Shown piece after piece: positions 40,201 through 48,637 of a DNA stretch of 64,000 nt. This stretch comes from Anadara kagoshimensis. Its lineage: Eukaryota > Mollusca > Bivalvia > Arcoida > Arcidae. The stretch's first letter is position 1. Each line of letters opens with the position of its first letter. The notes under the pieces were generated by a model. That model saw only the letters and a list, made by a program, of their open reading frames with translations, did not search any database and had not been told where the DNA came from. The stretch covers positions 50,160,747 through 50,224,746 of the forward strand of contig CM037870.1 in the NCBI GenBank assembly GCA_021292105.1, read 5' to 3'. Position numbers and translations under genes: made by a program.

Positions 40201-42256
40201 ATAGAAAATATTAAATTCGAATTTTCGTGATCTCGTCCGTCCAGTCACTTTTTGTCCGGAGTATTTCTCCAAAACAATGAAAACACTATTTTACGAAACT
40301 TCGGTCAAAGCATGTATCAACACTGATAGAAGATGCACATATCCTGAGAGTAATGACCATTTGAATAGAACTAAATATCACAAAAAGTACCTACAAAGGC
40401 GGTATCCTAATTTGTTTGTTTTTAACATAACCAAGGCGTATATATTATCAAAAACGTTTAACGATTGCCGATAATTAATTTTTAAATATATGTTTACTAC
40501 GTTAAACATTTTATTTCATTTATTCATGTATTCTAAAAGAACAGTCAATCTCTGTAAAATACAGTAGGTCAGGAAAATTTCGCGTGTGTTTAATTTTCGC
40601 TCAAACTCGCGAAAGTAAAAAGACGCGAAAAATATAGCATCTGCATATGTTCAATTGCATTTGCACTGACCATCAAAAACCACCAATCGACGACGCGAAA
40701 TTAAAAATACGCGAATAACGAAATGGCGATTTTTGCGAAAATTAAGTGACGCACAAAAAATCACCTGATTTACAGTTAGTTTATGATCAATTAAAATCTT
40801 TACTTACCTTTGAAAGAAGGGTTGACTCGCCATATTTTGATAGGACCTAGACCGGCGTATTGTCCAAATGACAATTCCAGGTAAAATAAAGGTATTCCAA
40901 CAAATATCAGGCAGGTAAAATACGGAATCAAAAACGCACCTGTAAAAAACATTTACATTGTCGATATAGTAAAAAATGTGATGTAAATATTGCCCTATCA
41001 TTTGAGGTACAATACGTTATTTTACCTAAGCATTTTGCGTGTGTGTGTTTTAAGATTTGTTAGGACGTGTGACGTTTTATTTAAAGGAGAGTAAAACTCT
41101 CATCTTGATCACAAATTTTGAATTCTAATTATTCAAGCTAGACAAATTTAAAATTATTTAGGATGAGGAAAACTAAACATTCGCGAAAGCTGGACTCTTG
41201 GAATCATGGATAGTCTCAGGTCTAAATAAGCTATGTTACGCCACATAGCGGTGTTGCCGCATAAACGTGTTCCAACACATCTATGCGGGGAATTTCAACG
41301 CATAAAATTTACACTTTTATGCGGCAGAAAGGCTACATTCCGCCGCATAAAGAAAACATTTACTATCATCACCTACACTTCCATCATTATTACCACATTA
41401 ACTAAAACACCACCCCCATCACTATCATCGTGATGATCATCGTTGTCATCATTATATGATAATAATAATAATTATTATTACTATTATTAAAAGCAAAAGT
41501 CGAAATTCTGCCAAAATCACAATTTAACGACCATCAACATTACAGTCACCATCGCCACCGCCGTCGGCACGACGACGGTTACATCGTCGTTGGGCTCATA
41601 CCCCGTCCCCGTCATCATCCTCCACCACCTCCTTACCATTACTATTACCAGTATCAACAAAAACTTAAATTCTCAACTGTCACCGTCGTCGTCATCATTA
41701 ATGTCTCCACCACCGTTCTTTTAAGCTTTTTGTAAATTCATACTGAGTCGTTAAAATTAGTCCTCTTTATGTGTCAAAAGGCAGCCTTGCGCCGCATATA
41801 AGCAACACATCTTTATGCGTTGAACGTCCCCGCATAAACGTGGCCAACCTCTTTATGCGTTGAAATTCCCCGCATAGACGTGTCGGGCGCGTTTATGCGG
41901 CAACACCGCTATGTGGCGTAACAAAGCTAGCTTACACTTTGTTTTACAAAATAATAATTCAATTTTGATACAAAGATATTGTATTGCTTTTTGATTGTTA
42001 GAACATCGTCATCAGAGCATTTCAAAAAACAGTACCAGTGCATACACATGCGGTGCAACCATCCTCATTATAATTTTATTTTGGTATCATTTAAGTTTTG
42101 ATAATTTCAATTTTCAGACACCGATCTGGTAATACCTCCACCGTTTCTGTAACACAGATACGGGAATCTCCAGACATTTCCCAAACCGACTGCAAAACCA
42201 ATACAAGTCAAGATAAATTCCAGTTGATTCGACCAGGCACCCCTGTTCTTGTCAGT
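27948..42256 (-). CDS. SLC6 family Na+/Cl- dependent transporter, glycine-transporter-like
   Basis: Exons on the minus strand, 5' to 3': 42136-42256, 40808-40939, 39175-39384, 38642-38694, tentative 38364-38392, 37742-37871, 36715-36849, 34789-34892, 33472-33596, 32172-32284, 31360-31497, 30641-30740, 29606-29721, 28848-28994, 27948-28184. Together they give about 629 codons from TM1 to the stop. Seen: TM1 [17 protein letters not shown]6 [20 protein letters not shown], an EL2 CGNDWNTC loop with N-glycosylation sites, and a tail starting TPRDNWGP. Family knowledge: plasma-membrane symporters that take up neurotransmitters or amino acids using Na+ and Cl-. LPW..CGNDWNT and W.DAA.QIFYSL resemble GlyT1/GlyT2, but substrate is inference. 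In TM8 the usual Asp/Gly before Ser/Thr is Ser (LGFSSLF). The N-terminal exon was not found. The TM4 exon seems frame-disrupted. Confidence 0.88.
28535..28750. mobile_element. Diverged second copy of the 8593 MITE
   Basis: Shares GAATATTCATATAG, TTGGTAG and the right end (AATATTTAAATTAAAGGTCA ... GGACAGGTCAATGT-like) with 8593-8848. The left inverted repeat is degraded. It lies in the 3' flanking intron of the TM12 exon. Confidence 0.6.
28848..28994 (-). CDS. SLC6 exon: TM12
   Basis: 49 codons, phase 0-0. [20 protein letters not shown] is the EL6/TM12 segment. Confidence 0.9.
29606..29721 (-). CDS. SLC6 exon: TM11
   Basis: Begins after TATGTAG, completing a Gly codon, with [11 protein letters not shown], the conserved IL5 motif, followed by the TM11 segment [13 protein letters not shown]. 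Confidence 0.88.
30641..30740 (-). CDS. SLC6 exon: TM10
   Basis: [15 protein letters not shown] followed by [17 protein letters not shown] matches the SLC6 TM10 signature; 100 nt, phase 0 to 1. Confidence 0.92.
31360..31497 (-). CDS. SLC6 exon: end of TM8 to TM9
   Basis: 46 codons, phase 0-0: [15 protein letters not shown] then [16 protein letters not shown]. Confidence 0.92.
31530..31660 (-). repeat. Dispersed repeat R1, copy 3 (inverse)
   Basis: AGCACGTAAACTTCCAG, CGGGTGCTCCGGAGGAGTAA and GCACATCTAA match the R1 core in inverse complement. Confidence 0.65.
32172..32284 (-). CDS. SLC6 exon: EL4 and start of TM8
   Basis: Encodes [20 protein letters not shown] and [14 protein letters not shown]. 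The sodium-site position that is Asp in many animal SLC6 proteins is Ser here. Confidence 0.92.
32400..32775 (-). mobile_element. tRNA-derived SINE, minus orientation
   Basis: Read on the minus strand, the head has a tRNA-like box A (GTGGCTCCGTTGTAGAGC) and box B (GAGTTCGAACTCC) at normal spacing. A unique body follows, and the element ends in an A-run plus AAT repeats at about 32400-32420. No clear target duplication was found. It lies in the intron between the EL4 and TM7 exons. Confidence 0.65.
33472..33596 (-). CDS. SLC6 exon: TM7
   Basis: [20 protein letters not shown] and [11 protein letters not shown] are the canonical TM7/IL3 motifs; the exon joins phase 2 to phase 1. Confidence 0.93.
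33640..33795 (-). repeat. Dispersed repeat R1, copy 4 (inverse)
   Basis: Inverse R1 core with GTGAGACCGAGTAATGCGG and TACCTCCTGTTAAGCTACAC. A related 3'-flank-only fragment is seen near 33970-34050. Confidence 0.6.
34050..34520. repeat. Degenerate 'gtgaccttgacc' repeat region
   Basis: Begins with GCTCACCTGAG and contains repeated TGACCTTG ... ATTTATATATCAAAATGATTG blocks about 160 bp apart. Related to the arrays at 43.5, 50.3 and 58.7 kb. Confidence 0.5.
34789..34892 (-). CDS. SLC6 exon: TM6 (104 nt)
   Basis: Starts after TTTACAG in phase 0: [20 protein letters not shown] through ASYNKFDN, the unwound TM6 substrate/ion site, and ends phase 2 at a GTACGT donor. A 104-nt TM6 exon is usual for SLC6 genes. 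Its first 48 nt and its acceptor are repeated upstream in the 63-bp array. Confidence 0.93.
34845..35340 (-). repeat. 63-bp tandem array of splice acceptor plus exon start
   Basis: Five near-identical units have 3' splice sites at 34893, 34956, 35019, 35082 and 35145 (AG at that base and the next). More degenerate units follow near 35208, 35248 and 35309. Each unit has a pyrimidine-rich tract, TTTACAG and the coding start [11 protein letters not shown]. 63 is a multiple of 3 and the array has no stop in the transporter frame, so use of an upstream acceptor would add 21 residues per unit. The unit matches the TM6 exon itself, so this is a genomic duplication across an intron/exon border. Confidence 0.92.
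35681..35726. other. G14 homopolymer followed by a perfect hairpin
   Basis: Fourteen G at 35681-35694, then CACGTG, then ATGCGAGAT (35704-35712), a 5-base loop and ATCTCGCAT (35718-35726). Confidence 0.8.
35990..36190 (+). repeat. Dispersed repeat R1, copy 5
   Basis: CATCCCATAGTTCTATTG, GTAGCCAGCTAAACAGGCGG, TTCCGGAGCGTCTGGACTCA and AAGTCAACATGTT match the R1 layout. Confidence 0.7.
36395..36565 (+). repeat. Dispersed repeat R1, copy 6
   Basis: TACAGGAGGTGCTTACC, CCGGAGCATCCGATCTCACT and AAGTTAACGTGTTTAAGG match R1, directly after copy 5. Confidence 0.7.
36715..36849 (-). CDS. SLC6 exon: TM5
   Basis: 45 codons, phase 0-0: [20 protein letters not shown] then [20 protein letters not shown], canonical TM5/EL3. 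Confidence 0.94.
37034..37121. mobile_element. Short MITE-like inverted repeat
   Basis: TTTGAACCTGTATATAAAGA on the left pairs with TTTATAGACAGGTTCGACTG on the right (mismatches present). Decayed similar arms lie just upstream near 36950-37000. Confidence 0.5.
37742..37871 (-). CDS. SLC6 exon: TM4, apparently frame-disrupted
   Basis: Homology runs [14 protein letters not shown], then [17 protein letters not shown] to SKGIQT, then SGK, but the middle segment is in another frame. An extra base in the CCCC run at 37829-37832 (GGGG in sense) and a missing base near 37747-37752 would explain it. The two shifts cancel, so splice phases at both ends still fit. As written, the frame meets a stop inside TM4. 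This could be assembly error, a null allele or decay. Confidence 0.7.
38364..38392 (-). CDS. Tentative 29-nt SLC6 micro-exon (EL2)
   Basis: CACACAG acceptor, QFFNHITGY, then a CA/GTGTGT donor. It supplies the residues expected between TASENME (38642 exon) and YKALDIS (TM4 exon) and the two bases needed for phase. The polypyrimidine tract is poor, so this is a proposal from homology and phase. Confidence 0.35.
38642..38694 (-). CDS. SLC6 exon: extracellular loop 2
   Basis: 53 nt with TTTTCAG acceptor and GTAAGT donor: [18 protein letters not shown], with an N-V-S glycosylation sequon; ASE.. is typical just before TM4. Confidence 0.8.
38902..39055 (-). pseudogene. Orphan coding-like fragment in SLC6 intron
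   Basis: Between two in-frame stops the minus strand reads about 50 residues containing [20 protein letters not shown] and [19 protein letters not shown]-stop. Composition looks coding, but there is no start at the left and no splice site was evident. It may be the tail of an old retrocopy or transposon protein. Not identified. Confidence 0.3.
39175..39384 (-). CDS. SLC6 exon: TM3 and extracellular loop 2
   Basis: [20 protein letters not shown], then [16 protein letters not shown] with the EL2 disulphide Cys pair, and an N-G-T sequon. Acceptor TCATTAG, donor GTAAAT. Confidence 0.93.
40808..40939 (-). CDS. SLC6 exon: TM2 and IL1
   Basis: 132 nt: [47 protein letters not shown] is the IL1 signature. 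Confidence 0.95.
41234..41923. mobile_element. 690-bp non-autonomous DNA transposon, 34-bp perfect TIRs
   Basis: The left end TGTTACGCCACATAGCGGTG continues to ATAAACG and is matched without mismatch by the inverse of the right end (34 bases). A perfect 6-bp AAGCTA flanks it at 41228-41233 and 41924-41929. Subterminal regions repeat TTTATGCG/CGCATAAA many times. The interior is CA/TC-rich and noncoding. Located in the SLC6 intron between the TM1 and TM2 exons. Confidence 0.9.
42136..42256 (-). CDS. SLC6 exon: TM1
   Basis: TTTTAG acceptor, phase 0: [40 protein letters not shown]. Carries the Na+/Cl- site motif of TM1. The upstream N-terminal exon was not recognised. Confidence 0.95.
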
Positions 42257-42384
42257 CTAAAACATAAAATTGACCAATTAAAAATACTCTTGAATAACAG
42301 TTTGTCGAATTATTACATTCAACTTCATTAACAGACATTCAACTTCATTAACAGTTGGCACGTTTTTAGCAAGCAAGTCACACT

Positions 42385-42418
<34 letters not shown>

Positions 42419-42779
42419 TCACCTGAACCCAAATCGGAGGTCCAATGACAACATACCTGGATATGAGGACCACATGAAGGACTTGCGACAGTTTTAAAAA
42501 AATGAAATTAAATAGTGTTTTTACATTGCTTTTGATGACAGACTATCCAAAATTTAAATAAAAGTAATATTTAAGATGAGACATTTTACCTGGATTAGAG
42601 ATCCTTAAATGTGAAATTAAGTGATCCTTTTACCTGCGCGAGGTCCGCATGTGAAGGTAAATTATAGAGGTCACATTGTATGTTTAAATATGAGAGGACC
42701 AAAATATAAAATGAATAAAGTGAAAATTCTACATGGTAATGTTTAGTTCATTTTAAAAATAAAACTATAATTTATAAAA

Positions 42780-43505
42780 TTAAAACATTAAAGTATAAAG
42801 TTTACACTTTTATCAGTAAAATTCACACTTTAATTACTATAAAATTTACAATTAAATTTCTAATTTTATACTTTCATCTGTACAATTAACACTTAATGCT
42901 AGGATGATTCATTGATATCGAAGCGTTACCAGCTTCTGTTCCAAGTCATGATTTCATTTATACCAAGTAGTCTAAAAGTGCTGTCTAACATATCATAACG
43001 AATCCCAATCAGAACAATTCATAGTGTGTCTGTTTACTAGCTGATTGTCGGTGCTTTCTCCAGACACTCTGGTTTCTCTACCATATTAGAACAAGCATTA
43101 CAAATATCAATAAAGTATGTAAATTCTGCACTTGAATATGTAAAATTCACACTTTTATTCTATAAGATTTATACTTCAATATGTATAATTGGTACTCTGA
43201 TGTGTTAATGTTAGACTTAAATCTGTGAAATTTACACTTTAATCTGTAAAGTGTAGTAAACTCGACAATCTAAAGTGTAATTTTTCAGATTAAAGTGTAA
43301 ATTTTATAGATTAAAGTGTGAATTTTACAGAATACTGTAAATTTTACAGATAAGTGTAATTTTTACAGATTGAAGTGTGAATTTCACAGATAAGTGTGAA
43401 ATTAACAGATAAAAGTGAATTTTACAGATTAAAGTGTGAATTTTAGAGGTAAAAGTGAATTTTAGAGGTAAAAGTGTGAATTTTACTGATTAATGTGTAA
43501 AATTT
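42780..43505. repeat. ~20-bp minisatellite that switches orientation
   Basis: From about 43255 to 43505, units of ATTAAAGTGTGAATTTTACAG repeat head to tail with variation. From 42780 to about 43255 the inverse complement (ACACTTTAATCTGTAAAATT) is found, more scattered. The two arms can pair. Confidence 0.75.
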
Positions 43506-43514
43506 CACAAGATG

Positions 43515-43965
43515 TTTCTACTACTTAATGGTGACCTTGAAAGAAGATCAAAATTCTAAACTTTCCATACTTCGTTGCTCTTCTTGCTTAGATGATACAT
43601 ATGAAGTTTAAAGCTTTCCATTCATGACAAGAAGATGTTTAAAATATTATTAAAGATAATTGTGACCTTTAATAAAGGTGAAGGTGAACCAACTTCGCAA
43701 ACTTAGTAGCCCTTCTCAAATAGATGCTATAAATAATGTTTCAAGCTTCAAGGCCTTTTCATTCATGACACGATATTTGAATGTTTTCCTATTTGAAGAC
43801 TTTGAAAAACTACACCATGTTTGCACAATACATGTTTGATATTTGCAAATACATGTATTCTCCAATGTAATAAACAGGATTTCAGCTTTAAAAGAGATCC
43901 ACAGACAAACCATGTGCTGTGTTCGCAAACCATCCAATGAAAATCAAAAAAGTTCACCATCCAAT
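43515..43965. repeat. Degenerate ~150-bp tandem repeat
   Basis: Two or more copies of a unit with TTGCTC/GCCC..TTCT ... AGATGCTATA ... TTCATGACA and GTGACCTT; same family as 50.3-50.96 kb. Confidence 0.55.
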
Positions 43966-45635
43966 AATTTTATGAAAAATAAATAAAAATCAAATTCCTA
44001 CTGATATGCACATCTTGGGAACAATCATCAAAACATTCTACTTTGTAAGAAAATTCTAGCTTTAATACTGAAGGTGGAAAAAGTGCAATAAAAATTTTAA
44101 CACCCTTGTTTGAAATAAAGGACAGACAAATGGACAAGTGTTGTATACAATACAGTTGTCCTTACATTAAGCCATGGGGACATAAAAAGATTATAAAAGC
44201 AATAAACTAATAATTGGCTATTAAAGTTTAACTTTCAGAAATATAAAAGAAATTGCAGAAATTTTTAAAAAAAAAATTCAGGTTTAAGATCCACAAATAT
44301 CAAACTTATTGTAAATATCATTATGTTCGAATTCGATTTGACAACTTGAGTCACAAGGGTCGTAAATCTAACAAGATCAAAACTCCTGATTCTGTGCACT
44401 CGTTTTCGCTACCCAACTCCAATTACTCTGGCTTTTTGTAGGGTTCTGAAGATCCAACATGGTTTTCAAAGCAACAGTGGAGGAAAAGCGCAGGGGAATT
44501 TTGGAATTTAATTAAAACGTCTTTGAGCAAAATGTGAATAAAGTGTGCACAAAACATATATAAAAAATGAATCTTCCATTAAAGTCATACACAATAGTTT
44601 GTTCATTGATTGACAGATAATACTACATGAACTTTTCCCTACTCTCATCAGTGGGCTGTCGCAATCATGTTTTAGTTTTTCAGGCTATATGCAATATCCA
44701 GGTGTTTGTTGGAGCAATAATTCAAAATTACTGCTATCTCTCAAAGTACATACATGTACAAGATCAACCACATACACACACACACATATGTAAGTTCAAT
44801 GTCAAATTTGAGAGAGTTGTCTCAATTGCCATTCAAACTTGGTTTGGCTGACATTAGTTTATTGGATTCAAGGTAGAGATGTCATACTTAGCCAACATTT
44901 ATATGAGCTAGGAATATTTGAAATGGTGTCATGATTATTTCACTTTAATTATACAATCAGTTTATTGATGATGGAGGAACTGGATTATCAGAGTCCTTTA
45001 CCAAGGGAGATGTCTTGCACAAGCATCCTGTCTATGTGGGATTCAAACATTCAAGTTTTTAGCCTCAATAAACTTGGAAGAATAATAAACAGATACGAAT
45101 ATATACATGTATGTAGATACTTTATTTGAAATTTCTTTAATATAAATAAAATTTTCAAATAGTTTCTTCAAACGAATCTGGAAAAGCAAAAAAATTGTTA
45201 AGGCCTCTCATAATTAAGTTATTCAATACAAAATTTCGAATATGCTGTCAAAATAGGACCACATAATCTTGATGTGACAAGAAAAAAGTTATGTACCATT
45301 CATTAACTCCACTGTCAAAATTAGGATTTTACAAAAATAAAGAATTTCAGAGTAATCTAAGTTTTAACAAATCCCAATTTTTATTCTAAAAAACAATTTA
45401 ATAAACGCAAAAGCAAGAACATGTAAATTTTGGTTCTGGAATATTAACAAAATTTATAGAGATTTAACAAAAGTAAAGTATTTTAGAGAAATCTTTGTTT
45501 TAACAAATCCCAATTTTTATCCTAAAAATAATTGCAACACTACACTCTCAGAAGTTTATTGTATCGGATTGATCTAGATCCACTGTGTTCATTGACCAAG
45601 GACTGAAGTTTATGTCTTGTTCTAGATCCAATTTG

Positions 45636-46350
45636 TATGAACAACCTGAGGTACCATGTATCAATTACCTTAGATCCACTATGCGTTTATTGTCTGAGGT
45701 CCACAATATGCCTATAGTCCGAGATTTGCAACTGTATTGTCCGAGGTCCACAGTGTGTATTATCTGAGGTCCAGTGTGTATAATCTGAGGTCCAATGTGT
45801 GTGTGTTTTGTCTGAGGTCCACTGTGTGCATGTACTGTCTGAGGATTGCAGTGTATTATCTGAGGTCCAGTGTGTATAATCTGAGGTCCAGTGTGTATAA
45901 TCTGAGGTCCAATGTGTGTGTGTTTTGTCTGAGGTCCACTGTGTGCATGTACTGTCTGAGGATTGCAGTGTATTATCTGAGGTCCAATGGGTGTGTGATT
46001 TGTCTGAGGTCCACTGTGTGCATGTACTGTCTGAGGATTGCAGTGTATTATCTGAGGTCCAGTGTGTATTATCTGAGGTCCACTGTGTGCATGTACTGTC
46101 TGAGGATTGCAGTGTATTATCTGAGGTCCAGTGTGTATTATCTGAGGTCCACTGTGTGCATGTACTGTCAGAGGATTGCAGTGTATTATCTGAGGTCCAG
46201 TGTGTATTATCTGAGGTCCAGTGTGTATAATCTGAGGTCCAATGAGAGTGTGTATTGTCTGAAGTCTGCTGCATATTATTCCAGATCTACTGTGTTTTGA
46301 GGTCCACTGTGTGTGTGTGTGGTCTGAGGTCCACTTTGTGTGTAATCAGA
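45636..46350. repeat. Tandem array built on TCTGAGGTCCA
   Basis: About 30 short units (TATCTGAGGTCCAGTGTG, TGTCTGAGGATTGCAGTG, and TGTGTGCATGTACTG variants) arranged in higher-order blocks of about 60-130 bp. Decayed units continue to about 46530. Both strands stay open by chance. Confidence 0.85.
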
Positions 46351-47479
46351 AGTCCATTGTATGTGTTGTTATATTTGCTATGTATTATTTAAGGTCCACT
46401 ATGTGTATTATCTGAGCTCCACTATGCTTGTATAATCAGAGGTTCATGGTGTGTATGTATTGTTACATATTATACCAGTTTATGCAGTCTAAGGTTTGCA
46501 GTGTATTTATGGTCCAGTGTGTCAAGGCTTAAAATATTTGTATCTGAGAACTTCCTATATCTGATATATGAACATTACTGGAATTAAAGAACCTTGTAAA
46601 CAAGAGACTCTTAAAGGTCTGTATAGCCCAACAGAAACAAGAAGAATATGTTAGATAGTCTGCTAAGAATTAGGCAATAAAAATATTTTGGCATCAGCAT
46701 CTGCGATACTGGAGATAAGTTGCAAGGTTAAATTTGTGGCTTAAATGAAGGATCAAGAAGATAATATAGAATCATTAACAATCTAATATAAAAACTCAAC
46801 ACTCAAAATGTAAGTCATGGAAATGAAAAATAAACATACAAAACATCAAAAACTTAGAATCTTATTGCAAAAAAACCAAAGGTAAACACTATATCATATC
46901 ACTGACCTCATTTTGTGGGGCAATTAATGAAAGTATTAAAACCGAAAATCCCTATGTCATTATCTTTACATATAGTCAAGGTAAAGCAATTTAAAGTGTA
47001 TAATGTTAATTAGGATATGACCCTGGCCATTGGCATTAGCTTCATGTTAAAAAACATTGCTAAAAAATAAAAAAATTAAAACTGCATTAATATATCTTTA
47101 AAAACAACTTAAATTGCAAAACAATTGTAAACCAGAGGCTGGTAAATGCCACCAAATAGCTCACCTGTATGGATGCAGAATTTTATACAGATTGCCCTAT
47201 AATTTATAGTAAACTTAAGATTGAATCAACAACCCTTCAAATATACAGCACATTAAACTTGTTTAAAACATTTGTTTTACCAAAAGAAAGTTTAATATAA
47301 CATTTCATAAAGCTTTATTTATTTTTGAAAGTTTACCCCCAAAAAGTTACTAATGCAACACTTTATAATAAATATTCTGAAAATTTTCACCAAGAACTAT
47401 TTAGTTATATATTATTATGCATTAAACTTGTTTATGATTATTTAACAACATTTGTTTTACCGAAAGAAACAGTTTAATA

Positions 47480-47643
47480 AAGTAGAACCTGTCTATACCA
47501 AACACCCTATGGACTGAAGATTTTGTTCAGATAAGACAGGTTATCAGTTTACACTGGTTAATTTAGTGGTATGTCCTAATAATAAAGTTCAGTTGAGACA
47601 GGTTATTGGTTTACTCAGGGTTTGGTTTAGACAGGTTCCACTT
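47480..47643. mobile_element. 164-bp mariner-type MITE
   Basis: AAGTAGAACCTGTCTATACC on the left is matched by the inverse of the right end (AAGTGGAACCTGTCTAAACC), with two mismatches in about 25 bases. It is flanked by TA on both sides (47478-47479 and 47644-47645). Confidence 0.75.
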
Positions 47644-48392
47644 TATCACATTTCATCAAGCTTTGTCAGTTTTCGAAAGCTTGCGCCAAAAAGTTAATGC
47701 AACATTTTTAGTATTTTCAATAGAGTTTCAACAAAACCCTTTCAAATATATATATCAAACTTGTTCATAAATGTTTAAGAACATTTCTTTTACTACAAGA
47801 AACAGAAAAATACTTCATTTTATAAATGTTGCCCCTAAAACTTAACATTGCAATTGGACACGGGTACTGATGCTGATGCCAGGGGTATGACAATAGCTCT
47901 TTAACACTTTGTGCAAGTGAGCTAAAAAGAAAAAGTGAATAAAGGACATGACAATACAAGGAAATATCAGAACTGAATACCACATATAGTCAAAATAAAG
48001 CAATTTTGGCTAGATGCCTGAAATGACTGGTAGAGGCTGCCTGCCTTAATTTTAAAAAAATGTCAAAATATCAACTATTGGTTTTCTATCACTTATAAAC
48101 ACTGTAGGACTTTATCTCTCTATATAACCATACTGGCTATGTGATACTCTTTCATGATTTTTTGAATGGACTGACTTAGGTCCACAGGTAATAATGGAAA
48201 CTCTTTTTTTTCAGAAGTATCATTCTGTATTTTAAATTATGATTTATATACAAATGGAAAATGTTTCACTTCTATGTATTTCCAATGAAGTATACTGATG
48301 ATAAATTTCAGATATTACTGAACTTTTCCCATTTTCCCCAGCCAATTAACAAACTTTTTCCATTATTATATATCTAACAAGTCAAACTATAC

Positions 48393-48637
48393 TTATTTAA
48401 ATGACACTATCTGTTTTCTCAACTGTTCTTTCTTATTCCTAGCAATTATATTTTTCAAACATGACTTAACTTGCACCCATGTTCGATTCTTTAGAATTTT
48501 TCCTCCTTTCTGTATTGCTTCATCACATTTTTTTTTGCCAACCCCCTTCATTTGTCCATTTATGATGTCCACTTTAAAGTAATCTATTATGAATTTTTTT
48601 TCTTCCTTCTGCCAACTTGTGTGTACACATTGTTTTC
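48393..48637 (-). CDS. YR-like gene: terminal exon, C-terminal domain
   Basis: TTTTTTCAG acceptor, then VHTSWQKEEKKFIIDYFKV ... MKGVGKKKCDEAI ... ILKNRTWVQVKSCLKN and a basic tail to TAA at 48393. W..EE, GK..C and NRTW..VK are, from memory, shared by related animal proteins and look like a small helical DNA- or protein-binding domain. Confidence 0.82.

Larger units (their letters stand above)
42257..48392. other. Region without recognised exons
   Basis: Should contain, or lead to, the transporter's first exon and promoter. Identified contents are a CA microsatellite (about 42387-42413), the inverted minisatellite at 42780-43505, a 'gacctt' repeat at 43.5 kb, the tctgaggtcca array at 45.6-46.4 kb and a MITE at 47.48 kb. 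Confidence 0.55.

Noticed and set aside
45687-46300. Long ORFs on both strands (about 190 residues each) with repeats such as SDNTHWTSDN
   Set aside because: Both strands and several frames are open because the short TCTGAGGTCCA units lack stops. There are no splice sites and no homology-like pattern; it is a satellite artefact.
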